NCBI RefSeq assembly: GCF_003815875.1
Contig: NZ_CP033924.1
Location: forward strand, 5,554,213 to 5,618,212
DNA length: 64,000 nt
Direction of reading: 5' to 3'
From: Chryseobacterium lactis
GTDB lineage: Bacteria > Bacteroidota > Bacteroidia > Flavobacteriales > Weeksellaceae
Positions within the stretch are counted from its first letter, which is position 1, and every line of letters starts with the position of its first letter. A program made the position numbers and the translations under genes. Positions 17,800-26,312 of the stretch are shown here, piece after piece. The notes under the pieces are model-generated. The model did no database searches and had not been told where the DNA came from. It saw nothing but the letters and a program-made list of their open reading frames with translations.

Positions 17800-17824
17800 G
17801 CCGGAAACTTTTCCGGCTATTTCT
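17800..17824 (+). terminator. Terminator after the second receptor gene
   Basis: GCCGGAA (17800-17806) pairs with TTCCGGC (17811-17817) across a 4-nt loop, followed by TATTTCTT. It lies 33 bp after the stop codon. Confidence 0.65.
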
Positions 17825-17829
17825 TAATC

Positions 17830-17858
17830 GTCATTGCGAGCCGAAGGCGAAGCAATCT
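17830..17858. repeat. Dispersed repeat, GTCATTGCGAGC family
   Basis: A 29-nt sequence starting GTCATTGCGAGCCGAAGGCG recurs exactly, inverted, at 28016-28044, and in diverged form at 23731-23766. It lies in the 381-bp non-coding gap 17768-18148, which otherwise holds a terminator, a short match to the 27.6-kb repeat (18035-18057) and no convincing gene. Confidence 0.75.
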
Positions 17859-18034
17859 CAGTCTTATTCTTACCAATTGGAGGTTCCGATACCATGTTTA
17901 GATTCCTGAGGAATGACACCTATTGCTTTAATCATTCATTTTATGATGCAAACTTCTCTTTGTCATTTCACGGTAATCCAGCCTTACTAATTTCTGCAAT
18001 GCAACCCTTCGATAAGCACACGTAAGTTTTCTAA

Positions 18035-18057
18035 AAATCTTTAATTTTCATCTGAAG
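18035..18057. repeat. Short copy of the 27.7-kb intergenic repeat
   Basis: A 23-nt segment starting AAATCTTTAATTTTCAT matches 27691-27713 at 21 of 23 positions, in the same orientation and also in a gene-free gap. It marks a second dispersed repeat family in this genome. Confidence 0.5.
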
Positions 18058-18148
18058 AGTATAAGCATATTTAATTTTTAAAAGAAGATTCGCAGAATAA
18101 GCTGTAATAAGAGTATTTTTATTTTTAAATTAGCCGTAAATTTTTTTT

Positions 18149-20008
18149 ATGAAAATCCATATTTCAGTTTTATTTATTCTATTTTTTCTTTTGGGGAAAG
18201 CCCAAAGTACCGAGCAGAAGGACACTTTTGTGAAAGATAATTTCACTAAAAAAGAATTTTACATTCCGATGCGTGATGGAGTTAAACTTTTTACTTCGGT
18301 GTATATTCCAAAAGATATTTCAAACAAAAACAAATATCCATTTCTGATGCAGAGAACCTGCTACAGTGTTGCTCCTTATGGTGAAAATGAATATAAAACG
18401 AAAATTGGTCCCAATAGCTATCTTATGAAGGACAAATACATCTTTGTTTATCAGGATGTACGTGGAAGATATATGAGTGAGGGAACTTTCACCAATATGA
18501 CGCCGCAGGTAGAACATAAAACCAAGAAAGATGTCGATGAAAGCACCGATACGTATGATACCATTGAATGGCTTTTGAAAAACATAAAAGACAATAATGG
18601 AAAAGCAGGACAATTCGGAACCTCATATCCCGGATTTTATACTGCGGTTGGAACTCTTGCAGAACATCCTGCCTTAGTAGCTTCATCGCCTCAGGCTCCG
18701 ATTTCGGATTTCTGGAATGACGATTTTCTGCACAACGGAAGATTTATGTTAGGCTATTTCAGAACCTTTCCCGTGTTTGGAGTTCAAAAAACAAAGCCGG
18801 AAAACAAGGCCTGGTATATGGATTCTTTCATCAAACAAACCTCTGAAGATGGACTAAAGTTCTACAGGGATCTTGGTACATTAAAGGATGCTTATGAAAA
18901 ATATTATAAGAATAATTTCTTCATGACAGAAATTATGAATCATACCAACTATGATGAATTTTGGCAAAAAAGAGGGCTCCTTCCTCATCTGAAAAACATC
19001 AATCATGCTGTAATGACTGTCGGAGGATGGTTTGATGCAGAAGATCTTTCAGGGCCATTAAATATCTATAAAACTATTGAAAAGACCAGTCCGAAAGCAA
19101 AAAACACAATCGTCATGGGACCGTTTTCTCATGGTGGATGGGGACAAGAGCAGGGTAAACATTTTCATAGTGAAACGTATTTTGGAGACAGTATCGCCAC
19201 CTATTACCAAAAAAATGTTGAAACAAAATTCTTCAACCATTACCTGAAAGGAAACACCAAAGAAGATGCCGGACTTCCTGAAGCGTTGATGTATGACACC
19301 GGAGCTAAAGTATGGAAAGAATTTGCTTCCTATCCTCCTAAAAATGCACAAAAAATTAATTTTTATTTGTCAGACAAAACCTTAAAGAAAACTTCAGGAC
19401 AAGGATATTCAGAATATTATAGCGATCCGAATAATCCGGTTGTAAGTTCTGATCATTTAAAGGATTTTAATGGGTTCACGCCAAGAAATTATATGTCGGA
19501 AGACCAGAGATTTGCTGTAGGCAGACCGGATGTATTGACCTTTACAACGGATATATTGACCGAAGATATTGCTTTTGCCGGAGAAATAATGGCCAAATTA
19601 AATATTGCCTCCTCTTCTACCGACGCTGATTTTGCCGTAAAACTAATTGACGTGTATCCTGAAGACTTTAAACCTGCTGAAAAGAAAGAAGGGGTCATCT
19701 ACGGAAACTATCACCAGATGGTAAGAAGTGAAATAATGCCTGCCCGATTCAGAAATACAAAAGAAAAAGGAGAAGCATTGGTTCCCGGTCAGAAAACAGC
19801 AGTCAATTTCCGACTTCAGGATGTTGTTCACACGTTTAAAAAAGGACATAAAATCCAGATTCAGATCAGCAGTACCTGGTTTCCATTATTTGCTATCAAT
19901 CCACAGAAATTTTTAGATAATCCGAATTTTGCTACAAAAGAAGATTATACAAAAGCGTTTATTAAAGTCTATGATGACAGCTCTATTGAAGCTGATATCC
20001 TGAAATAA
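18149..20008 (+). CDS. CocE/NonD family hydrolase (X-Pro dipeptidyl-peptidase S15 fold)
   Basis: A 619-residue secreted alpha/beta hydrolase with a signal peptide ending about GKAQS. The nucleophile motif is GTSYPG with S159. The acid is probably in GGWFDAEDL (about 292-300) and the base in GPFSHGGWG (about 326-334). QDVRGRYMSEG (about 102-112) is the family's characteristic oxyanion-side loop. The last 200 residues form the jelly-roll domain seen in cocaine esterase, alpha-amino-acid ester hydrolases and glutaryl acylases (DVVHTFKKGHKIQIQISSTWFP). Such enzymes cleave esters or amides of amino-acid or acyl substrates. The physiological substrate is not evident, and the neighbours do not indicate one. 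Confidence 0.9.
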   Translation: MKIHISVLFILFFLLGKAQSTEQKDTFVKDNFTKKEFYIPMRDGVKLFTSVYIPKDISNKNKYPFLMQRTCYSVAPYGENEYKTKIGPNSYLMKDKYIFVYQDVRGRYMSEGTFTNMTPQVEHKTKKDVDESTDTYDTIEWLLKNIKDNNGKAGQFGTSYPGFYTAVGTLAEHPALVASSPQAPISDFWNDDFLHNGRFMLGYFRTFPVFGVQKTKPENKAWYMDSFIKQTSEDGLKFYRDLGTLKDAYEKYYKNNFFMTEIMNHTNYDEFWQKRGLLPHLKNINHAVMTVGGWFDAEDLSGPLNIYKTIEKTSPKAKNTIVMGPFSHGGWGQEQGKHFHSETYFGDSIATYYQKNVETKFFNHYLKGNTKEDAGLPEALMYDTGAKVWKEFASYPPKNAQKINFYLSDKTLKKTSGQGYSEYYSDPNNPVVSSDHLKDFNGFTPRNYMSEDQRFAVGRPDVLTFTTDILTEDIAFAGEIMAKLNIASSSTDADFAVKLIDVYPEDFKPAEKKEGVIYGNYHQMVRSEIMPARFRNTKEKGEALVPGQKTAVNFRLQDVVHTFKKGHKIQIQISSTWFPLFAINPQKFLDNPNFATKEDYTKAFIKVYDDSSIEADILK

Positions 20009-20012
20009 ATTG

Positions 20013-20040
20013 AAAAGCTGTTCGTTTGAACAGCTTTTTT
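20013..20040 (+). terminator. Terminator of the CocE-like hydrolase gene
   Basis: AAAAGCTGTTC (20013-20023) pairs perfectly with GAACAGCTTTT (20028-20038) across a 4-nt loop, and T residues continue after the stem. Confidence 0.9.
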
Positions 20041-20067
20041 GTTTTTAATGATTTAGTAGACGACGCA

Positions 20068-20098
20068 GCCTTGTCAAGGTTTAAAACCTTGACAAGGC
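20068..20098. repeat. Perfect palindrome, 15-bp arms
   Basis: GCCTTGTCAAGGTTT (20068-20082) and AAACCTTGACAAGGC (20084-20098) are perfect inverted arms around one base. Each arm itself holds the near-palindrome CCTTGTCAAGG. It lies between convergent genes, just beyond an ordinary terminator and without a T tract, so it looks like a dispersed palindromic element rather than a second terminator. Confidence 0.7.
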
Positions 20099-20123
20099 TT
20101 GCGTTGAAATCTCCCGAAGATCT

Positions 20124-20738
20124 TTATTCTTCAATTGTTCTGAAAGTAAGGTTAACCCTTGGGGTTTTCACTTTGGTGGTAGGTGGAAGTCTGTGAAGCC
20201 AATTTTCCTGGGTCGTTCCCTTCATAATCAGCAAGCTTCCGTTTTCGAGGAATACTTCTACTTTTTCTCCGGTTGTTTTATGTTTGAATAGAAACTTTCT
20301 CTCCGCTCCAAAGGTCAAAGAAGCGATGGCACCATGTTTTTTCAGGTCGGTTTCCCCATCACTATGGTAAGCCATTCCTTCACTACCGTCATGGTATAAA
20401 TTGAGAAGGCATGAGTTGTAGGTCTCTCCGGAAACTTGTTCACATCTCTGTTTTAATTCCAGTAATTCCGGTGTCCATAGTTGAGCATATTTCGTTCGTT
20501 TTGAGTAGGTATATTCAAAAGCCTTTTCACCAAACCAGGCCACTTTTCTCTTTGTCAAAATCAATTTACCAAAAATCATAGCTTCATCATTTTCCCAGGG
20601 AATCTGATTGAAAAGATAATCGTAATACCTATCAGACTCTTCTTTTGAAAAGATTTTCCCATAATAATGAACTGTTCCGTCGTTCGGAAGTATGTTAAGC
20701 GGGTAATCTGAGATATCTTCAAAGAGGCTCATTATCAT
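20124..20738 (-). CDS. AlkB-family alkylated-DNA repair dioxygenase
   Basis: A 204-residue Fe(II)/2-oxoglutarate oxygenase of the AlkB2/AlkB3-like type. Metal ligands are H125-x-D127 (AYHSDGETD) and H182 (NWLHRLP). R194 and R200 (TPRVNLTFR) are the 2-oxoglutarate-binding arginines of the conserved RxxxxxR motif. LLNLYHDGSEGMAYHSD and ASLTFGAERKFLFKH are standard for the family. It oxidatively removes methyl groups such as 1-methyladenine and 3-methylcytosine. The next gene upstream on the same strand is an AraC-Ogt alkyltransferase, so the two form a small alkylation-repair locus. Two in-frame ATGs (20738 and 20732) are possible starts. Confidence 0.92.
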   Translation of the reverse strand: MIMSLFEDISDYPLNILPNDGTVHYYGKIFSKEESDRYYDYLFNQIPWENDEAMIFGKLILTKRKVAWFGEKAFEYTYSKRTKYAQLWTPELLELKQRCEQVSGETYNSCLLNLYHDGSEGMAYHSDGETDLKKHGAIASLTFGAERKFLFKHKTTGEKVEVFLENGSLLIMKGTTQENWLHRLPPTTKVKTPRVNLTFRTIEE

Positions 20739-20979
20739 TTTTAATTTGAAAAATTATATGATTTAATTAAACACAAATTACACAAATATTTTCACAAATA
20801 ACACGATTACATGTTTATGAATAACAACGGACTATGATCCTGAGCATAAGCTGGAAGCTTACGAACGAAGTTCATGAAGGAAGCCCGTTCAATCAAAAAT
20901 AATCAATCCATCGGCTTTAGCCAAAACGTATTATTGAATATTCTGTAAATGAAAAAAATTGTGCTTTTGGCTAAGATAA

Positions 20980-21822
20980 TTAAGAATAAACGTGAGAACT
21001 TTCCCAACCCACAATCAGCTGTTTTCTGTCGCTTCCCCATCGGTATCCACCAAGGTGTCCTGTAGATTGTATCACACGATGACAGGGAATAAGAAAAGCG
21101 ACGGGATTGCTGCCAATTGCCGTTCCTACTGCCCTTGAAGCCTTTGGATTTCCTATTCTTTCTGCCAAACTACCATAAGTAGACAGCTTTCCCATTGGAA
21201 TTGTCAGCAGACTTTCCCAGACTTTAAGTTGAAAATCGGTTCCCTTTAAATGGAGTTTAATTGTATTGAGTTTTGTCCAGTCTTTATCGAATATGGACAA
21301 TGCATTTTGTTGAAGTGCATCTTGTCTTTCAAAAAAAGAAGCATTGGGAAATTTGTCGTTTAAATCTCCCAATGCTGCCTCTTTATCGTTTTCAAAAGCC
21401 ATATAACAGATTCCTTTTTCTGTAGATGCCACCAATATATTTCCAAAAGGACTTTCTGAAAAACTATAATTGATAGCAAGGCTTTTTCCACCGTTTTTAT
21501 ATTCCGCCGGAGACATTCCTTCTATTTTTACAAACAGATCATGAAGTCTGCTTGTACTGGAAAATCCTGTCTCGTAAGCGGCATCAAACAAGCTTGCTTT
21601 TTCTTCTTTCAATAAATTTTTAGCATGTTCAAGACTGATGAACTGCAAAAATTTTTTCGGACTTGTTCCTGCCCAATCCGTAAAGATTTTCTGAAAATGA
21701 GCGGGACTCAAGTGAATATTCTCTGCCACTTCCTCCAAACTTGGCTGAAGTCTGAAATTGCTCTGGATATACTCTATCGCTTTGGCAATTCTATTGTAAT
21801 CTATTTGATTTTGTGTGGACAT
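20980..21822 (-). CDS. AraC-type regulator fused to O6-methylguanine-DNA methyltransferase
   Basis: A 280-residue two-domain protein. Residues 8-110 form an AraC/XylS helix-turn-helix pair (LEEVAENIHLSPAHFQKIF, FDAAYETGFSSTSRLHDLF). Residues about 118-280 form an Ogt/MGMT domain with the acceptor-cysteine motif IPCHRVI (C247) and the preceding helix-turn-helix RAVGTAIGSNP. It resembles E. coli Ada but lacks the N-terminal zinc/methyl-phosphotriester domain with its four cysteines. It therefore cannot be switched by the phosphotriester route known for Ada; if it regulates, sensing must occur through C247 or not at all. It sits 241 bp upstream of alkB on the same strand. Confidence 0.92.
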   Translation of the reverse strand: MSTQNQIDYNRIAKAIEYIQSNFRLQPSLEEVAENIHLSPAHFQKIFTDWAGTSPKKFLQFISLEHAKNLLKEEKASLFDAAYETGFSSTSRLHDLFVKIEGMSPAEYKNGGKSLAINYSFSESPFGNILVASTEKGICYMAFENDKEAALGDLNDKFPNASFFERQDALQQNALSIFDKDWTKLNTIKLHLKGTDFQLKVWESLLTIPMGKLSTYGSLAERIGNPKASRAVGTAIGSNPVAFLIPCHRVIQSTGHLGGYRWGSDRKQLIVGWESSHVYS

Positions 21823-21891
21823 TTTTATTCTGTTTTACCTCACAAATTTCCAAAGAATATACGGCAGAAAAAATCCGATTCTTGCGGAATA

Positions 21892-22749
21892 TTAGTTGTT
21901 GTTATAAATATCGTTGTAAGCAAGCATTTTGTAATATAACTTTGCTGCTAAGAAAGCAGTTGGCTTAGCCATCGGAGAATCCATTAATTCTACAATGTCA
22001 AATGCTACTACATTACATTTTTCAAATACTTTTCTTAATAATTCCAATGTTGGATACCACTGTAATCCACCCGGCTCAGGAGTTCCTGTAGATGGTGCAA
22101 TGGAAGGATCAAAAGCATCAAGGTCAATGGTGATATAGACATTTCCTGAAACTTTCTCCAATACATCATTAATCCAGTTTTCATTGTTTGCAATTTCGTG
22201 AGCAAAGAATACTCTTCCTTCCGGTAAATACTGAGCTTCTTCCACATCCATAGAACGGATTCCCACCTGCACTAAGTTATGTTTCTGGTTCGCTTCAAAA
22301 ACAGCACATGCATGGTTTGAAGTAGAACCGTGGAAATCAGGACGTAGATCTGTGTGAGCATCCAGCTGAAGAACCGTTAAGTTCTCAAACTTCTCTCCTA
22401 CCGCACGAATAGAACCGATAGAAACAGAATGTTCACCTCCAAATAACGTAAATATCTTTCCTTCATTATTCAAAAGCTCTTTTGTTTTCTGGTAAACAGC
22501 TTCTGTCATTGCCTCCGGAGTAGAATTTTCAGAAATTTCTCCTGCAAGGTATACTCCCTGAAGGTAAGGTTCTGTCTGTGTTTCGATATCATAAAGCTCC
22601 ATATTTTCTGAAGCGTTTAAGAATAACTCAGGCCCTTTATCAGCTCCTTTTCCCCATGTTGATGTTCCATCGTAAGGAACAGTTACCAACATTATTTTCG
22701 AATTTTCCAACGTTGCGTTTTCCTCGGGAATTCCAGCGTATGTTTTCAT
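21892..22749 (-). CDS. speB: Agmatinase
   Basis: A 285-residue ureohydrolase (arginase/agmatinase fold). The binuclear manganese motifs are intact: GGEHSVS (about 104-110), LDAHTDLRPDF (about 129-139) and TIDLDAFDPSIAPSTGTPEPGG (about 207-228), plus a closing FDIVELMD. It hydrolyses agmatine to putrescine and urea. The partner arginine decarboxylase gene lies 1 kb away at 23774-25168 on the same strand, separated by a divergent HAD gene, so together they make putrescine from arginine. A TATCTTTG -7 box (22795-22802, minus strand) lies about 46 bp upstream of the ATG. Confidence 0.92.
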   Translation of the reverse strand: MKTYAGIPEENATLENSKIMLVTVPYDGTSTWGKGADKGPELFLNASENMELYDIETQTEPYLQGVYLAGEISENSTPEAMTEAVYQKTKELLNNEGKIFTLFGGEHSVSIGSIRAVGEKFENLTVLQLDAHTDLRPDFHGSTSNHACAVFEANQKHNLVQVGIRSMDVEEAQYLPEGRVFFAHEIANNENWINDVLEKVSGNVYITIDLDAFDPSIAPSTGTPEPGGLQWYPTLELLRKVFEKCNVVAFDIVELMDSPMAKPTAFLAAKLYYKMLAYNDIYNNN

Positions 22750-22814
22750 GCTTTATTTTAAAATTTTAATGTTTTAAGATTGAAATATTGGCTACAAAGA
22801 TACGAAGAAGTTAA

Positions 22815-22947
22815 GAGTTGAAAGTGGAAAATTGAAAATTGGGTTGGGAAAGATTGAAAAGCACTCTTTGTTAGAAATAAAATGACTGATCTTAGTCAAT
22901 CTGTTCTCATTTTCAACTTTCGGCTTTTAATTTTCCATTTCCAACTC
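22815..22947. repeat. Long-spaced inverted repeat in the agmatinase/HAD gap
   Basis: A 19-nt arm starting GAGTTGAAAGTGG (22815-22833) matches the reverse complement of 22929-22947 at 17 of 19 positions. It encloses about 95 bp of non-coding DNA between divergent genes. The arms and spacing resemble the ends of a small non-autonomous element or dispersed repeat. Confidence 0.45.
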
Positions 22948-22976
22948 AAACCCTTATTTTTACAAAAACTTTAAAT

Positions 22977-23636
22977 ATGCCTTTAAAAGCTGTTCTTTTC
23001 GATATGGATGGAGTGATTGTAGATACAGAGCCATTGCATAGAAAAGCTTATTTCAAAACTTTTGATGAATTGGAAATTAATGTTTCCGAAGATCTATATA
23101 CTTCTTTTACAGGAGCTTCTACAAAAAGGGTCTCTGAAACATTAATCAATGAGTTTAATTTAAATCAAACCTACGAAACTATTGCAGGCATCAAACGGGC
23201 TCACTTCAAAGATTATTTTTATAATGATGATGAATTTGATTTAATTCCCGGAGTAAGGCAACTGATTGAACATTATCACGAAAACGGTATAAAACTTATT
23301 CTGGCTTCTTCTGCAACCATGACGACCATCGATATGGTTTTTGAAAAGTTTGAACTGGAAAAATATTTCAGCGGAAAGATAAGCGGTGCCGATTTAAAGG
23401 AATCCAAACCTCATCCGGAAGTTTTCTTACTTGCTGCTGAAATGGCAGGAGAACCTGAGAAAAACTGCATGGTGATTGAAGACTCTACCAACGGAATTCT
23501 GGCAGCACATCGGGCTAAAATATTTTGTGCAGCGTATAGAAGTCCTCATTCAAAAAATCAGGATTATACATTAGCTGATACGGTCATTTCCGATTATGAA
23601 GATCTTGAACTGGATAAAATTTCTAAATATTTCTAA
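22977..23636 (+). CDS. HAD-superfamily phosphatase/phosphomutase (beta-phosphoglucomutase-like)
   Basis: A 219-residue HAD hydrolase. Motif I is FDMDGVIVDTEPLH (about 8-21) with nucleophile D9 and acid D11. Motif II is LASSAT (about 108-113). Motif III and IV regions include KESKPHPEVF (Lys about 143) and VIEDSTNGILAA. The helical cap lies between motifs I and II. The DGVIVDTEPLH signature is that of beta-phosphoglucomutase or sugar-phosphate phosphatases, and sequence alone does not fix the substrate. It is transcribed alone, divergent from agmatinase and followed by its own terminator. Confidence 0.88.
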   Translation: MPLKAVLFDMDGVIVDTEPLHRKAYFKTFDELEINVSEDLYTSFTGASTKRVSETLINEFNLNQTYETIAGIKRAHFKDYFYNDDEFDLIPGVRQLIEHYHENGIKLILASSATMTTIDMVFEKFELEKYFSGKISGADLKESKPHPEVFLLAAEMAGEPEKNCMVIEDSTNGILAAHRAKIFCAAYRSPHSKNQDYTLADTVISDYEDLELDKISKYF

Positions 23637-23642
23637 ATATAA

Positions 23643-23674
23643 AAAGCTCTCAAAAAAATTGAGAGCTTTGTTTT
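23643..23674 (+). terminator. Terminator of the HAD gene
   Basis: AAAGCTCTCAA (23643-23653) pairs perfectly with TTGAGAGCTTT (23659-23669) across five A, followed by GTTTTT. Confidence 0.88.
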
Positions 23675-23686
23675 TATTTACTATTT

Positions 23687-23766
23687 GTCATTCTGAATGA
23701 AACGAAGTGGAATGAAGAATCTTAAAATGAGATTGCTACGTCACTTTCGTTCCTCGCAATGACAGA
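23687..23766. repeat. Two-headed dispersed repeat, GTCATT family
   Basis: The left half begins GTCATTCTGAATGAAACGAAG (23687 onward). The right half, 23731-23766, is an inverted relative ending CTCGCAATGACAGA. The two halves resemble each other in opposite orientation (GTCATT ... AATGAC termini), and the right half resembles the element at 17830-17858. This is the layout of a REP/BIME-like unit between convergent genes. Confidence 0.6.
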
Positions 23767-23773
23767 TTGAGGT

Positions 23774-25168
23774 CTATTTATACCCAAGAAGTTTCAATAT
23801 ATCTTCAGGTTCCTGCTTTTCACGGAAAATCTCGTATTGCAATTCACCATTTTCATCTTTCTGAATCAGGACGTGTCTTGGCTGAGGCATCAGACAGTGG
23901 TGAACGCCACCATAACCACCAATTGTTTCCTGATAAGCTCCCGTATGGAAGAAACCGATATATAAAGGCTTTGTATCACTGAAAACCGGTAAGTAAATGG
24001 CATTGGTATGCTGCTCAGAGTTATAATAATCATCCGAATCACATGTTAATCCTCCCAAAAATACTCTTTCATAGGTATCTTCCCATCGGTTTAACGGAAG
24101 CATGATAAAGTGTCTTGAGATTGCCCAGGTATCAGGAAGTGTAGTCATGAAAGAAGAATCAATCATATTCCACTTTTCTCTGTCATTCTGACGTTTCTGA
24201 GAAATAATTTTATAAAGGTTGGCACCACTTTCCCCAACGGTAAAGCTTCCAAATTCCGTATAAATATTAGGTTCTTCTACTCCTTCTTCTTCGCAGAACT
24301 TTTTGATCTGAGAAACGATCTCTTCTACCATATATTGGTAATCGTAGTCAAAATTCAAAGAAGTTTTGATTGGGAAACCACCACCGATATTCAATGAATC
24401 TACTTCCGGAGCAATTTTCTTCAGACGGGCATACACACGAAGACATTTGTACAATTCGTTCCAGTAGTAGGAAGTATCTTTGATCCCCGTATTAATGAAG
24501 AAATGAAGCATCTTCAATCTTGCATTCGGGTGTTCAGCGATTTTTTGACTGTAATAAGGAATGATATCCTTATATCCGATCCCTAATCTTGAGGTATAAA
24601 ATTCAAACTTCGGTTCTTCTTCAGAAGCAATTCTGATCCCGATATTAAATGTTGAATCAATACTTTCCGTAAGCTTATCCAGCTCACGATAATTATCCAG
24701 AATCGGCGTAATATTTTCAAAACCGTTGTTGATCATATCTGAGATCTTCGCCAGATAATCATCTGTTTTGAACCCATTACAGATTACTTCGATATTCTTA
24801 TCTACTTTCTCTTTTTCATAAAGAGACTTTACAATATCCATATCATAAGCAGAAGAAGTTTCTATTGAAATATCATTTTTCAAAGCTTCTTCCAATACAA
24901 AATTAAAATGACTGGATTTTGTACAGTAACAGTAGGTATAATTCTTTCTATATTCGGTTTTCTCAAAAGCTTCTTTAAACCAGCTTTTGGCTTTCTGAAT
25001 ATTTTGAGAAATTCTCGGCAGATAGCTAATCTTTAGCGGAGTGCCAAATTGTTCAACCACATCCATCAATGGAACATCGTGAAACAACAAATTGTTCTCA
25101 GAAACATTAAATTCCTCCGTAGGAAAATATAATGTCTGATCAATAAGTTCCGAGTACTTTATTTTCAT
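23774..25168 (-). CDS. speA: Arginine decarboxylase (PLP fold type III)
   Basis: A 464-residue decarboxylase with an alanine-racemase-like barrel followed by a beta domain. YCYCTKSSHF (about 79-88) contains the probable PLP-binding lysine. LNIGGGFPI (about 259-267) is the phosphate-binding glycine loop. GLTCDSDDYY (about 374-383) carries the active-site Cys and Asp pattern of the decarboxylase family. It is much shorter than E. coli biosynthetic SpeA but matches the compact form common in Bacteroidota. It makes agmatine, which the nearby agmatinase converts to putrescine. Diaminopimelate decarboxylase is a relative, but the agmatinase neighbour favours arginine. Confidence 0.85.
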   Translation of the reverse strand: MKIKYSELIDQTLYFPTEEFNVSENNLLFHDVPLMDVVEQFGTPLKISYLPRISQNIQKAKSWFKEAFEKTEYRKNYTYCYCTKSSHFNFVLEEALKNDISIETSSAYDMDIVKSLYEKEKVDKNIEVICNGFKTDDYLAKISDMINNGFENITPILDNYRELDKLTESIDSTFNIGIRIASEEEPKFEFYTSRLGIGYKDIIPYYSQKIAEHPNARLKMLHFFINTGIKDTSYYWNELYKCLRVYARLKKIAPEVDSLNIGGGFPIKTSLNFDYDYQYMVEEIVSQIKKFCEEEGVEEPNIYTEFGSFTVGESGANLYKIISQKRQNDREKWNMIDSSFMTTLPDTWAISRHFIMLPLNRWEDTYERVFLGGLTCDSDDYYNSEQHTNAIYLPVFSDTKPLYIGFFHTGAYQETIGGYGGVHHCLMPQPRHVLIQKDENGELQYEIFREKQEPEDILKLLGYK

Positions 25169-25290
25169 TTCTAAACAAGTGAATTAAGAAATGCAAAATT
25201 GCTAAAAAAGTTTGATTTTTGAGCGTTAAAATTATTATAATTTTCTATAATTACATGATATTGTATTCTGTCGTTTTTTTATTCTGATAA

Positions 25291-26166
25291 TCAACGTGTA
25301 AACTTTTCAATATATTCGTTTCGTTTGCTTTCAGAGATTCCTAAAGCCTGTTGAATGTATGCATCCATTGAGCCATACTTTTTATTAACCTCTTCAAAAG
25401 CAGCATCAAGATACCTTTTTTCAACCCAGCTTAATTTTTCCAAAACCTGTACATCCATTTTAGGATACAGAAAATGCAGATTATTGGCCAGGTGCAGTCT
25501 TTTTTGAACCAGGTCTTTTCTGTAGTTGTTAGACAGAAGGTATTCGTTATAAATAGTTTGTTTATCAAATTTTAGAATACTCAGGATCAAAGCAGTAATA
25601 ATCCCTGTTCGGTCTTTTCCCGCGGTACAATGATAGAGGATCGGTTCTTTAGATTCCAGAATCTCTGTAATAATTCTCTTTATTGTTTCAGGCTTTTCTG
25701 TAACATATTCACGATAGAAATTGATCATCCTTTTGTCGGCATCAGAACCGTTTACTTTTCCTTTTAAGACAAGCTTTTTGGCCTGATCAAGCTGGTCTCC
25801 TTCATCTTCAAATGCAGAATAGTTTTTATAAACAATTTCCTTCGGCAGTTCGTCCGGTTTCTGGGCAATTTCTTTTGAATTTCTTAAATCTATGACTTCT
25901 TTTATACCCATTTTTTCAAGAGTATTAAAGGATTTTTTTTTCAGCTTATGAAGATGACCACTTCTATACAGTACACTATCTTTTAAAACCTTTCCCTCAG
26001 TATTTTTAATATTGCCAACTGTTCGAAAGTTGTATACCTTCCTGATTGCAATTCCATTTTCAGTTTCATTTTTACCATATTCGGGTGTTTCAAAATTTTG
26101 AGTTTTACAAGATAAAATACAAAATAATGAAATAGTGGTAACTGATATTTTGATTAATTTATTCAA
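25291..26166 (-). CDS. Tyrosine/dual-specificity phosphatase lipoprotein
   Basis: A 291-residue protein with a lipoprotein signal (CILSC, lipid Cys at 20). The catalytic P-loop is HCTAGKDRTG with nucleophile C180 and R186. VYNFRTVGNI and LYRSGHLHKL before it are typical of the Y_phosphatase3 family (such as mycobacterial PtpB and Listeria LipA). The members hydrolyse phosphotyrosine or phosphoinositides. The lipid anchor places it on the periplasmic or outer face, away from most intracellular kinases, so the natural substrate is uncertain. The gene appears monocistronic. Confidence 0.88.
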   Translation of the reverse strand: MNKLIKISVTTISLFCILSCKTQNFETPEYGKNETENGIAIRKVYNFRTVGNIKNTEGKVLKDSVLYRSGHLHKLKKKSFNTLEKMGIKEVIDLRNSKEIAQKPDELPKEIVYKNYSAFEDEGDQLDQAKKLVLKGKVNGSDADKRMINFYREYVTEKPETIKRIITEILESKEPILYHCTAGKDRTGIITALILSILKFDKQTIYNEYLLSNNYRKDLVQKRLHLANNLHFLYPKMDVQVLEKLSWVEKRYLDAAFEEVNKKYGSMDAYIQQALGISESKRNEYIEKFTR

Positions 26167-26312
26167 TAGGTTTGTTTATTAAATCACTTGTCTACCTTCT
26201 ATACTTTAAAATTATACTTATTTTTAAGTTTTGGAAAGCCGGTGGGTTTATTTTTAATTTATTAATCGGACTAAAGCACACTTTCATTTATAATTATCAG
26301 TAAAGTTCATTT

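Noticed and set aside
20917..20974. Inverted TTAGCCAAAA / TTTTGGCTAA around 20.94 kb
   Set aside because: The arms are only 10 bp and the loop is 38 bp, with no T tract. This could be chance in AT-rich DNA, so it is not listed as a feature.
20980..21822. Truncated or frameshifted Ada gene
   Set aside because: The frame opens cleanly at an ATG directly before the AraC domain, and the upstream 69 bp to the agmatinase stop cannot hold a missing sensor domain. The short form is a known architecture.
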